In this document: one piece after another, positions 34,597 to 43,619 of the stretch
How positions within the stretch are numbered: the stretch's first letter is position 1
Layout: every line of letters starts with the position of its first letter
Source of the DNA: Candidatus Berkiella aquae
GTDB lineage: Bacteria; Pseudomonadota; Gammaproteobacteria; Berkiellales; Berkiellaceae
DNA length: 64,000 bases
Direction: 5' to 3'
Assembly: GCF_001431295.2 (NCBI RefSeq)
Contig: NZ_LKAJ02000001.1
Location: forward strand, 3,038,001 to 3,102,000
Translations under genes and position numbers: made by a program
Notes under the pieces: generated by a model
What the model saw: only the letters and a program-made list of their open reading frames with translations
Told to the model about the DNA's origin: nothing
The model's database searches: none

Positions 34597-35423
34597 ATCC
34601 ACATGCTGATTTTAAAATATCATTCAAAGAAATGTTTGCTTGTCTAATTCGTAACCAACAAATCATATTTCAAATGACAAAGCGTGAACTGTTAGCACGC
34701 TATCGTGGTTCAATCTTGGGCTTAGCTTGGTCATTTGTCACGCCATTAATTATGCTGGCTGTCTACACGTTCTTTTTCTCCGTTGTCTTTAAGGCACGCT
34801 GGGGAATTGAGCAGCAAAATAACCATGCAGAATATGCCGTTATCCTGTTCGTTGGCTTAATTATTCATGGATTATTTGCAGAGTGCATTAATCGTGCCCC
34901 GCAACTTATTGTCACCAACTTGAACTTTGTTAAAAAGATTATCTTCCCTTTAGAAGTGCTGCCTTGGATTGCCTTAGGAAGTGCCTTATTTAATGCCATG
35001 ATCAGTTTTGTTATTTTATTACTCGCACAAGTCGTTCTACAAGGTAATATCACTTTGACCATTCTCTTTGTACCTTTTATTATTTTCCCTTTCTTACTGC
35101 TTGTGATGGGAGTCTCTTGGTTTTTAGCCGCAACTGGTGTCTATCTGCGCGATATTAGTCAAACAACCGGCATTATGACTTCTATTTTATTATTTGTTTC
35201 ACCCGTCTTTTATTCTTTGTCGATGTTACCTGAAAATATCAGAATCATCGCTCAGCTTAATCCGCTTACCCTCATTATCGATGAATCAAGAAAGGTTTTA
35301 TTATTTAGCGAAATGCCGAATTTATATGCTTTAGGAATGTATTATCTTGTCAGTATTGTTATAGCATGGCTCGGCTTTTACACTTTTCAAAAAACGCGCA
35401 AAGGGTTTGCCGATGTGCTCTGA
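34593..35423 (+). CDS. wzm: O-antigen ABC transporter permease Wzm
   Basis: This 276-residue ABC-2-type membrane protein has about six helices and the N-terminal family motif TKRELLARYRGSILGLAWSF followed by PLIMLAVYTFFFSVVF. In ATP-dependent O-antigen or capsule export, Wzm forms the channel that carries the lipid-linked glycan across the inner membrane. It overlaps the preceding epimerase gene by ATGA and the following wzt gene by 11 bases, a tightly coupled operon. Conserved residues of the family such as LRDISQTTGI are present. Confidence 0.95.
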   Translation: MNPHADFKISFKEMFACLIRNQQIIFQMTKRELLARYRGSILGLAWSFVTPLIMLAVYTFFFSVVFKARWGIEQQNNHAEYAVILFVGLIIHGLFAECINRAPQLIVTNLNFVKKIIFPLEVLPWIALGSALFNAMISFVILLLAQVVLQGNITLTILFVPFIIFPFLLLVMGVSWFLAATGVYLRDISQTTGIMTSILLFVSPVFYSLSMLPENIRIIAQLNPLTLIIDESRKVLLFSEMPNLYALGMYYLVSIVIAWLGFYTFQKTRKGFADVL

Positions 35424-36816
35424 TGAAACCGTTATCCAAGTAGATGACATTGGTAAGTGTTTTGAAATCTATAAACAACCTCAGGATAGACTGAAACAAT
35501 TTATTTACCCTAAAATCCAAAACGCTCTTAAGAAGCCTTTACGAAATTATTATGAACCCTTCTGGGCACTTCAACATATTTCATTTGAAGTCAAAAAAGG
35601 TCAAAGCGTTGGCATTTTAGGACAAAATGGTAGTGGCAAAAGTACGCTATTACAATTAATTAATGGGATCTTAACCCCCACCTATGGCCATATTCGCGTT
35701 CAGGGTAATATTGGGTCCTTAATTGAATTAGGCTCAGGATTTAACCCTGACTTCACAGGTCGTGAAAATGTTCATTTAAACGGCAGTTTACTGGGATTGT
35801 CGAATCAAGCCATTGAACAAAAATTCGATCAGATCGCGGCCTTTGCTGATATAGGCGAGCACCTTGAGCGAGCCGTAAAAACCTATTCCAGCGGCATGAT
35901 GCTGCGCTTAGCTTTTGCCGTGCAAATGGCAGTTGAGCCTGATATTTTAATTATTGATGAAGCCCTAGCAGTTGGCGATGCGAAGTTTCAGTTGAAATGT
36001 TTTAAGCGTTTAGATGAATTAAAAGAAAAAGGGACTACCATTTTATTTGTTTCTCATTCTACCGAAATGGTTCGCTCATTCTGTGATGTCGGGCTTGTTC
36101 TTAATTATGGACAATTAATTCTGCAAAGTGATGCAAAAGCGGCTACGTCTCAGTATTTATCATTGTTATTTCCAGACAAGTATTCAATAACATCTGAAAC
36201 AGAGCAATCTGATGCTAATTCCACACATTTTATCAAAACAGTGATCCAAAATCCGAAATTAACTCAACATACAATATATCTTGAGCCCGAAAAAATGAAT
36301 TGCTACACATTTGGCATTGGTGGAGCCCAGATAAACTATTTAAAAATTAGCGGCCTACATGAAGGTAATGTCATTCCTCAAGGACAAGAGATTAAAATCC
36401 GTTGCCAATTTTCATGGGAAATCGCTGTGTTACAACAACAATTACTTGAAGGAATTAGAGAAAAAAATATCACCGTCGGTATTTCACTGGCAGACAAAAA
36501 AGGAAGCTATATTTATGGCTGCAATGGTTTTGATATTGGTTTACAAATAGATTGTTTTAAAGACACCTGCTGTACTGTTGAATTTTCTATCAAAACTCCC
36601 ATTCTTGCCGAGGGCGATTATTTTTTAACTGCAGCCATTGCGTTTGGCAATTTATCTCATCATGTACAATTGAAATGGTATGACTGCTTTATGCTTTTAA
36701 AAATTCTAAAATCGCAAAGGAATGTTTTTGGCACAATTGCCATCGATTATAAAATGATTCTATTAAATCAAAACGGAATTGAGAATGAACAAACTACAGC
36801 AATTGATTTACAATAA
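35413..36816 (+). CDS. wzt: O-antigen ABC transporter ATP-binding protein Wzt with C-terminal glycan-binding domain
   Basis: This 467-residue ATPase has Walker A GQNGSGKST (residues 70-78), signature YSSGMMLRLAFA and Walker B ILIIDEALAVGD. After the nucleotide-binding part (to about 250) there is a domain of about 200 residues, in the position of the Wzt C-terminal beta-sandwich that recognises the non-reducing end cap of the finished O-chain. That domain implies a terminator-dependent export system, as in E. coli O8/O9a. The next gene encodes methyltransferase domains that could make the cap. The ATG at 35413 lies inside wzm. Confidence 0.93.
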   Translation: MCSDETVIQVDDIGKCFEIYKQPQDRLKQFIYPKIQNALKKPLRNYYEPFWALQHISFEVKKGQSVGILGQNGSGKSTLLQLINGILTPTYGHIRVQGNIGSLIELGSGFNPDFTGRENVHLNGSLLGLSNQAIEQKFDQIAAFADIGEHLERAVKTYSSGMMLRLAFAVQMAVEPDILIIDEALAVGDAKFQLKCFKRLDELKEKGTTILFVSHSTEMVRSFCDVGLVLNYGQLILQSDAKAATSQYLSLLFPDKYSITSETEQSDANSTHFIKTVIQNPKLTQHTIYLEPEKMNCYTFGIGGAQINYLKISGLHEGNVIPQGQEIKIRCQFSWEIAVLQQQLLEGIREKNITVGISLADKKGSYIYGCNGFDIGLQIDCFKDTCCTVEFSIKTPILAEGDYFLTAAIAFGNLSHHVQLKWYDCFMLLKILKSQRNVFGTIAIDYKMILLNQNGIENEQTTAIDLQ

Positions 36817-38467
36817 TGGCGAACGATTAATTCCATATATTTCGCACGATGATAGTGAATTAGTGAGACATAGAAGCTCTTATGTCTTTTTTTACAATGT
36901 CATGCAATCTGACTCTCAAAAAAATCGAGATGACATATCCATTATTGATCTAGGCTTTGGCTGCGGATATGGTACAGCTATATTGTCTAGTTTACCTCGA
37001 AGCAAAATCACTGGCGTTGATATTAGCCCCGAATGTGAAATTTTTGCCAATCAATATTATTATCGAAATAATGTTGAATATATTATAGATGATTTATCTA
37101 CATTCATGCCTAATATGGCTTTATATGATTATGTGGTATCAAGAGGTGTTTTAGAACATGTGCCACATGGTTTGAAATTGATTGAAAAAATTAAATTTAA
37201 TCATCGTATTATGATAGATGTTCCTTATGATGAAACACCCGGCAATGAACATCATGTGTTAACCGGCATCAAAGAAGATGATTTTGCTCATCTTGATAAT
37301 ATTGAAATATTCTATGAAGACTTAGAAGGCCGCATTTATCTTCAAGATCAAAAGCCTCAAAAACCCAACATGATCATGATAGTCATTAGCGATCCTAAAT
37401 TGCCTAAAGTAAGTAGCTTGTTTAATTTTCCGATAGCTCCCATCAATAACAATGAGTTAGAAACACTCAATCTTGATAAGGTCATTAAGAAAAAACATTA
37501 TTTTGAAAAACCAATAGAATTACTTAATGCTGTAGAAAAGGCCATCAAAGAAAGTGATGTTGTTTTAGATATTGGCTGCGGTATTCGGCCTATGAATTAT
37601 TTCAAACCAAAGCTGCACATCTTAGTTGAGCCACATCAAGAATATATTGATATTTTAACTTATCGAAATAGTGGCGATAAAAGTGTTATTTCTCTCCAGC
37701 AAAACGCCTTACAGGCTCTGACACAACTTGCCGATCAATCGGTAGATAGTATTTTCTTACTTGACGTCATAGAACATATTAATAAAGAAGAAGGTTTAAA
37801 AATCATTCAAGCGTGTGAACGTGTTGCAAGAGAACAAATTGTGATATTTACCCCTTTAGGATTTATGCCACAACATGTTCATGAAGAAGATGCTTGGGGA
37901 TTAAATGGTGGCAAACTTCAAGAGCACATTTCCGGATGGACTCCGGCAGATTTTGGCACAGATTGGGCAATGTACATTTGTAATGATTTTCATGCTGCGG
38001 ATGCTAATGGCTTATCACTTAAAAAGCCTTTTGGAGCCTTTTTTGCGATTAGAGATTGCAACCCCAAACATTGTCCAACACCTGAAAAATTAGGAAAACT
38101 TCGTATACCTATTTTTTCTGCTTTTGATTCGCATCGATTACATAAAGAAAATATCGGCTATCAACAACAATATGTGACAAAGGACCAAGAATGTAATGGG
38201 TTATATGATAAAATACAATCATTGGAGCAAATAAACCAAACACTAGAAAGTGAATTAAATAATCAAACCAATTATTTAAATAACCAAATTAAATATTTAA
38301 ATAATCAAGTCGATTCTTTAAATATTTTAAATCAGCAACATGAAAGAACAATTAAAAGCTGGCAAACTGCATATCAAGCCATTCTAAATTCAAAAAGTAT
38401 ACGTTTTGTTAAATTTTTAAAAAAATTGAACTTTCTCAGCCTAGCTAAACAAGAAACAGCATCATGA
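36785..38467 (+). CDS. Double SAM methyltransferase with C-terminal coiled coil, candidate O-chain terminator
   Basis: This 560-residue protein has two class I methyltransferase domains: IIDLGFGCGYGTAIL (53-67) with VDIS, and VVLDIGCGIRPMNYF (259-273). The C-terminus (473-530) is a predicted coiled coil rich in Asn and Gln with a repeated YLNNQ heptad (497-508), ending in a basic, hydrophobic tail. The combination beside a Wzt with a glycan-binding domain resembles WbdD, which caps O-chains by methylation and measures length with a coiled coil; no kinase domain is present here. The role is inference. The start ATG at 36785 overlaps wzt by 32 bases, and the stop overlaps the next gene by ATGA. 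Confidence 0.8.
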   Translation: MNKLQQLIYNNGERLIPYISHDDSELVRHRSSYVFFYNVMQSDSQKNRDDISIIDLGFGCGYGTAILSSLPRSKITGVDISPECEIFANQYYYRNNVEYIIDDLSTFMPNMALYDYVVSRGVLEHVPHGLKLIEKIKFNHRIMIDVPYDETPGNEHHVLTGIKEDDFAHLDNIEIFYEDLEGRIYLQDQKPQKPNMIMIVISDPKLPKVSSLFNFPIAPINNNELETLNLDKVIKKKHYFEKPIELLNAVEKAIKESDVVLDIGCGIRPMNYFKPKLHILVEPHQEYIDILTYRNSGDKSVISLQQNALQALTQLADQSVDSIFLLDVIEHINKEEGLKIIQACERVAREQIVIFTPLGFMPQHVHEEDAWGLNGGKLQEHISGWTPADFGTDWAMYICNDFHAADANGLSLKKPFGAFFAIRDCNPKHCPTPEKLGKLRIPIFSAFDSHRLHKENIGYQQQYVTKDQECNGLYDKIQSLEQINQTLESELNNQTNYLNNQIKYLNNQVDSLNILNQQHERTIKSWQTAYQAILNSKSIRFVKFLKKLNFLSLAKQETAS

Positions 38468-39741
38468 AACCTCGGATCTTATTTGTAGGAATTATTGATA
38501 GCCCTCATACTGCCAGGTGGATTGAGCTTATTGCTGATCAAGGATGGGATCTGCATTTTTTCCCTGTCTATCCTGCAGCTCCTCATCCTATTATGAGAGG
38601 GATAACGATTCATCGCCCATGGATTCCATTTCAATCTAAAGGAATTTTTCGAAGGTTAGTTTCCTCTTACTTTTCTAAGTCTAAAAATAAGGATAAAAAC
38701 ACGTTACCTATTCGTTCTATCTACCCTATTCCTGTGACGCCCAAATATGAACATAAATTGTTAGGAATAAGAACCAAGCCACTCGGTGAATCTAATATAA
38801 CAACACAAGCAGCTTATGGTCCTCGGGTTTTAGCACGTCTCATAAAAAAATTAAAACCGGATCTTATTCATTCCATGGAGTTCCAACATGCTGGATATAC
38901 CGTCCTCAAAGCAAAAGAAGAAATTCATCGCAAATATTTCCCTAAATGGTTAGCAACCAATTGGGGAAGCGATATTTATTATTTTAAGAATTTTCCTGAT
39001 CACGAAAAACAAATCACCCGCTTGTTACAAGCAATCGATTATTATTCTTGCGAATGCCATCGTGATATAAAACTTGCTCAAGGCCTGGGACTAGTCACTA
39101 AAGACCCGTTTTTATTAACCAATACCGGCGGTTTTGATCTCGAAAAAATTTCAACTTTACGTAATGAGATAAAGCCTTCTTCAAGAAATATCATTATGAT
39201 AAAGGGATATCAACATTTTGCTGGAAGAGCATTAACCGCACTTGAGGCATTAATTGGTTGTATAGAGCACGTAAAAAATTATCATATTATTGTCTATTCA
39301 GCGTCGGTTGAAATTTTTGCACGTATCGAAGAAATCAAGTCTTTATATCAATTGAATATAACCACTTACACACCGTTGCAATTAAGCCATGATGAAATGC
39401 TGGTACTCTTTTCTAAAGCACGAATTTATTTAGGTGTCAGCATTTCAGATGCTATTAGTACATCAATGTTAGAGGCGATGGCAATGGGAACGTTTCCAAT
39501 ACAAACCAATACCGCTTGTTGCGATGAATGGATTGAAGATGGTAAAACAGGATTTAGTATTCCTCCGGATAATGTTTCACATATAACCAACTGTTTAAAC
39601 AAAGCTTTATTGGATGATGCGCTTGTTGACACCGCAGCTTTACTAAATTGGACGACGGTTTCAGAAAGGCTCGATAAAAACATCATCCGCGAAAAAGAAG
39701 TTGCAATCTATCATAAAATATTTGAAGAAATAGGCACATAA
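38464..39741 (+). CDS. Glycosyltransferase, GT4-like
   Basis: This 425-residue GT-B fold protein begins ILFVGIIDSPHTARWIELIA and has the C-terminal donor-site region SISDAISTSMLEAMAMGTFP (with the ExxxxG-type pattern), followed by DEWIEDGKTGFSIPPDN. A retaining GT4-family transferase that adds a sugar to the growing O-chain is likely; donor and linkage are unknown. It overlaps the methyltransferase gene by four bases and is followed after two bases by the next transferase gene, so it is part of one operon. Confidence 0.87.
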   Translation: MKPRILFVGIIDSPHTARWIELIADQGWDLHFFPVYPAAPHPIMRGITIHRPWIPFQSKGIFRRLVSSYFSKSKNKDKNTLPIRSIYPIPVTPKYEHKLLGIRTKPLGESNITTQAAYGPRVLARLIKKLKPDLIHSMEFQHAGYTVLKAKEEIHRKYFPKWLATNWGSDIYYFKNFPDHEKQITRLLQAIDYYSCECHRDIKLAQGLGLVTKDPFLLTNTGGFDLEKISTLRNEIKPSSRNIIMIKGYQHFAGRALTALEALIGCIEHVKNYHIIVYSASVEIFARIEEIKSLYQLNITTYTPLQLSHDEMLVLFSKARIYLGVSISDAISTSMLEAMAMGTFPIQTNTACCDEWIEDGKTGFSIPPDNVSHITNCLNKALLDDALVDTAALLNWTTVSERLDKNIIREKEVAIYHKIFEEIGT

Positions 39742-39743
39742 TC

Positions 39744-40703
39744 TTGACTCAATCAAATCTTAACATTCCAAAGCCAAGAGTTAGCATTATCATTGCAACT
39801 TATAATCGCAAAACCTTTTTACAGCAAGCTATCGCCAGTGTTTTTAAACAAACCTATCAAGATTTTGAATTAATCATTGTCGATGATGGCTCAACCGATG
39901 ATACAGCATCAATGGTTGCTGAATTCAACGATCCTAGATTACATTATATTTATCAAGGTAATCATGGTAGATCTTATGCGCGCAATATCGCTCTTAACTT
40001 GGTCAAAGGGGAGTATATCGCTTTCCTTGATTCAGATGATCTTTATTTGCCTCATAAACTTCAATTACAAGTTGCTTATTTAGATAAGCATTTGAAAACA
40101 GGAATGATATATACATCTGCTCAGTGCATTGATGAACATAATCATTTATTATCGCATATCTATCAAGCAACGACATCGGGACATATCTACAAAAAAATTG
40201 CTTTTTTTGTTCCTGTCACCATTACATTACCGACAGTAATGCTAAGAAAAGAAATATTATTGAAAGTTAATGGCTTTGATGAAAAAATGGTTCGCTTTGA
40301 AGATACTGACTTTTGGCGACGCATTTCAAAAATAACGCGCATTGATGCTATTGATAATTTGACTTGCCAGTTAAGAACCCATTCTGACAATCATTTATTA
40401 TCGCAAAATCCTCAGCAAATTGTTCATTCGGTTCATTATTACACCAGAAAAATTCTTAAAGAAGATAAGAAATATTTGTCTACATTTGAACTTTATAGAA
40501 GATTAGGTGGACTTTATCATTACTACGCAAGTGCTTTACTGAGTGTGCCCGGCTGGGAACCATTAGGTTACAAATTGCTAAAGCGCGCATACTTTTACTG
40601 GCCTTTATATAAAATTTCAAAAAGAAAGATTGCCTCCTATTGTTGGCAATATCTTAAAAAAAGAATAATCCGATTTGGTTTACGCCATTCAAAGGTATCA
40701 TAA
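39744..40703 (+). CDS. Glycosyltransferase family 2 protein
   Basis: This 319-residue GT-A fold protein has the N-terminal VSIIIATYNRKTFLQQAIAS, the nucleotide-binding VDDGSTDDT and the LDSDDLYLPHKL segment with the metal-binding DxD. The start is a TTG codon two bases after the preceding stop; no ATG is available before the conserved core. The C-terminus is basic with aromatic residues and may bind the membrane surface. It is probably an O-antigen chain transferase; specificity unknown. Confidence 0.88.
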   Translation: MTQSNLNIPKPRVSIIIATYNRKTFLQQAIASVFKQTYQDFELIIVDDGSTDDTASMVAEFNDPRLHYIYQGNHGRSYARNIALNLVKGEYIAFLDSDDLYLPHKLQLQVAYLDKHLKTGMIYTSAQCIDEHNHLLSHIYQATTSGHIYKKIAFFVPVTITLPTVMLRKEILLKVNGFDEKMVRFEDTDFWRRISKITRIDAIDNLTCQLRTHSDNHLLSQNPQQIVHSVHYYTRKILKEDKKYLSTFELYRRLGGLYHYYASALLSVPGWEPLGYKLLKRAYFYWPLYKISKRKIASYCWQYLKKRIIRFGLRHSKVS

Positions 40704-40707
40704 AAAC

Positions 40708-42381
40708 ATGGAACATTTTTCACCCAAAGTATCTATCATTATTCCAGTTTATAATGGTGTTAATTATTTAACAGAAGCGATTGATAGCGCACTTGCTCAA
40801 ACGTATAAAAATATCGAAATCCTTGTGATTAACGACGGCTCTAATGACAATGGACAAACCGAAGCGATTGCAGAAGGTTATGGCAATAAAATACGATACA
40901 TTAGCAAATCTAATGGTGGTGTAGCTTCTGCTTTAAACTTAGGCATTGCTAAAATGACAGGCGATTATTTTTCCTGGTTAAGCCATGATGATTTGTATCT
41001 GAATACGAAAATTGAAACACAAATAAAGACTTTAGCAGCCCTCAATAATCCAAGAGCTGTACTCTATGGAGATTATTCGGTTTTTACTACCGATCCCGAT
41101 AAAGATATTTTGTGCAAAATGAAAGGTGTTTCGCCTTTTCAATTTCGTCATTGGATAACTTTTGAAAATTGTCTACATGGTTGCACCCTACTCATCCCCA
41201 AAATAGCCTTCCAGGAATGTGGCTTATTTAATGAACAACTTCGCACAACTCAAGATTATGATATGTGGTTTAGAATTGCTAAAGTATTCCCATTTGTTCA
41301 CTGTAGTGAACACCTGGTCAAAGCCAGAAGTCATATTGAGCAAGATTCATTAAAAAAGAAAGATATCGTATTAGATGAATGTAATCAGCTTCTCTCAAAT
41401 TTTGTAAAACAGTTGAGCCTGACAGAAATACAACAGGCCTCGATGTGTTCAAGTGGTTTAGGGTACGCCCAATTAGCTTCGAGTATGTGGTACCGTGGCT
41501 TTTTCCCTGCGGGCAGAACATCTGCTTATTTATCACTCATAAATAGTTTTCAAGCTCCTTTGAAAGAAATCATGCTTGCACAATGTATTTTAATGAAAGG
41601 GTTTTTATTACACTATATGGTAAAACCAATGAGAAAACTGTTTTCACCTTATTCAAGACGTAATATCAAACAATTTTTAACTCGCTTCTCATCTTTTACT
41701 AAAAATGTAGATCGCTCTTACGCTACCCCAGCTCAAAATGCATCTATCGATCATTTAAAAGAAATGAATCTTGCTGATAAATTTTCAACGGTTTATGAAA
41801 ATAATTTGTTTGGCGGCAATATTTCACGCTCAGGAGAAGGCTCTGATCTTGTTCAAACCGCTACTATTCGTGAAGCCATCCCTAAACTATTAGTTGAATT
41901 TAATATTTCTTCTATGCTTGACGCACCCTGTGGCGATTGGTATTGGATGAGAAATATTGTTTTAAATATTCCGCAATATATTGGTGTTGACATTGTTGAT
42001 GCCCTTATTAAAAAAAACCAAACACTTTATTCTCGTGACAATGTCCAATTTAAGTGTGTTAATCTGGTTAAAGATTCTATCCCTCAGGCAGAACTTATCT
42101 TTTCAAGAGATTGCTTTGTACATTTAGCTTATCAAGATATCTTTGCGATTCTTCACCAATTCAAAGCATCTGGCGCCAAGTATTTGCTAACGACTACCTT
42201 TGTTGACAGACAACATAACGATGATTTAGGTGAAGGGTTCTGGCGACCATTAAATTTGCAATTAGCACCTTTTAATTTTCCTGAACCTGTTCGAATCATC
42301 AATGAAAATTGCACAGAAGAAAATGGTGCTTTCAATGATAAATCTTTAGCTCTATGGAAATTAGATGAATTACTGAATTAA
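40708..42381 (+). CDS. Glycosyltransferase 2 - methyltransferase fusion protein
   Basis: This 557-residue protein joins two enzymes. Residues 1-230 are a GT2 domain (VSIIIPVYNGVNYLTEAIDS, INDGSNDNG, SWLSHDDLYL with the acidic motif, TQDYDMWFRI). A linker of about 120 residues follows, and residues 350-557 form a SAM-dependent methyltransferase domain with MLDAPCGDWYWMRN (403-416) as motif I and YIGVDIVDALI. The arrangement suggests that a sugar is added and then methylated by the same polypeptide. I choose ATG 40708; the longer frame has no ribosome binding site. Its stop codon overlaps the convergent ligase gene stop (TTAA at 42378-42381). Confidence 0.85.
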   Translation: MEHFSPKVSIIIPVYNGVNYLTEAIDSALAQTYKNIEILVINDGSNDNGQTEAIAEGYGNKIRYISKSNGGVASALNLGIAKMTGDYFSWLSHDDLYLNTKIETQIKTLAALNNPRAVLYGDYSVFTTDPDKDILCKMKGVSPFQFRHWITFENCLHGCTLLIPKIAFQECGLFNEQLRTTQDYDMWFRIAKVFPFVHCSEHLVKARSHIEQDSLKKKDIVLDECNQLLSNFVKQLSLTEIQQASMCSSGLGYAQLASSMWYRGFFPAGRTSAYLSLINSFQAPLKEIMLAQCILMKGFLLHYMVKPMRKLFSPYSRRNIKQFLTRFSSFTKNVDRSYATPAQNASIDHLKEMNLADKFSTVYENNLFGGNISRSGEGSDLVQTATIREAIPKLLVEFNISSMLDAPCGDWYWMRNIVLNIPQYIGVDIVDALIKKNQTLYSRDNVQFKCVNLVKDSIPQAELIFSRDCFVHLAYQDIFAILHQFKASGAKYLLTTTFVDRQHNDDLGEGFWRPLNLQLAPFNFPEPVRIINENCTEENGAFNDKSLALWKLDELLN

Positions 42382-43619
42382 GCAGATTGCGATGCCAACG
42401 TAGGATGAACAACGGGTTGCTCATTTTTCAGCATGCTTGGCGTAAAATACGCTGCCATTAAAAAATAAAAATGGCATTCGGTAAAATTATGCAACCATGA
42501 ATTAAAGAAGCAGCCGATATAAAAGGCTAAGAATAAGCCTTTTGCTAAAATCAGTTCAAAACCCGTTAATTGTTGAATCATTTTCCATTGTTTGTAAAAT
42601 AGATAAAACAAACAAAGGAGCCCCATTAAACCTAATTCAACCGCCATTTTGAGATATTGATTATGCGGATCGCCCGTTAATTTACCGAATTGCCCCACTT
42701 GCAAAGCATAGGCTTCGGGGAAACTACCCGTTCCTAAACCGAACAAGGGGTGTTGTAAAAAAAGCTGTATTGCATTGGTGGCATAATCAAGACGTGCACC
42801 AATGGAAGAAATTGAAGTGCCTTGTAAATATAAACCAAACTCTAACAAGCATTCATTGAATCGATGAGCAAATACGTTAGAAAACTGATAGGCTAATAAT
42901 GTTGTTAGACAAACAATAAAGCTGCTAACCCAAATCCCTTTCCACTGATACCGATGCCAAGCAAACACCATAAAATAAATACTGGCAACAACATAACCAA
43001 TTCTACCAGTATTCAAAAAGAGAAAATGAAATAAACAGATCCCAATCAAAAGCATGAAGCCCATACGATAATGCTTAAGAGTAATGAGCCAGCTCCATAA
43101 TAAAAACAAGGCAGTCGCCATAAAATAACTGACCACGATATGATTTTTAAAAACATCATTACCATAGGTTCTTTGACCTATTGGCACACCACCATAGACC
43201 TTCAAGAAGGCACATATAGCTGTAACAACCATTGCCAAGACAAAGGCATATAAAATTGTTTTTTTAAATTTAAATGAAGCATCTTGTAAGTAATATGCAA
43301 AAATAGGAATAAAACTCAAACGATAAACTTGATATAACGCAGACCTCCCTTCTTCCCAGCTTGCAATAGTATAACTGGTACCCGCAACATTCACTGCAGC
43401 GATTAAAAGTAATGGCTTAATTAAAGGATAGTTAAAAGTATATAACCAGCGATCAATCGGATTTTTATCGACCAACCATATAAAGACAATACTATAGCTT
43501 AATATCAATGTAGCTGAGGTTGCTAGAGGTAAGGTAAAGGCAAAAAGCACCAATAGAAATTCGGCGACTGGACGAAGATAATCTCTCGCCCAAATTTTTT
43601 GGCAACAACCTGATATCAA
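42378..43619 (-). CDS. O-antigen ligase-like protein (WaaL/Wzy_C family)
   Basis: This 413-residue membrane protein has about ten to twelve hydrophobic segments and the Wzy_C signature GLGTGSFPEAYALQVGQFGK with GDPHNQYLKMAVELGLMG in the large periplasmic loop. This domain is shared by O-antigen ligases (WaaL) and polymerases (Wzy). Because the locus has an ABC exporter, which needs no polymerase, I infer a ligase that transfers finished O-chains to lipid A-core in the periplasm. It overlaps the upstream dehydratase gene by four bases (ATGA). Confidence 0.85.
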   Translation of the reverse strand: MISGCCQKIWARDYLRPVAEFLLVLFAFTLPLATSATLILSYSIVFIWLVDKNPIDRWLYTFNYPLIKPLLLIAAVNVAGTSYTIASWEEGRSALYQVYRLSFIPIFAYYLQDASFKFKKTILYAFVLAMVVTAICAFLKVYGGVPIGQRTYGNDVFKNHIVVSYFMATALFLLWSWLITLKHYRMGFMLLIGICLFHFLFLNTGRIGYVVASIYFMVFAWHRYQWKGIWVSSFIVCLTTLLAYQFSNVFAHRFNECLLEFGLYLQGTSISSIGARLDYATNAIQLFLQHPLFGLGTGSFPEAYALQVGQFGKLTGDPHNQYLKMAVELGLMGLLCLFYLFYKQWKMIQQLTGFELILAKGLFLAFYIGCFFNSWLHNFTECHFYFLMAAYFTPSMLKNEQPVVHPTLASQSA

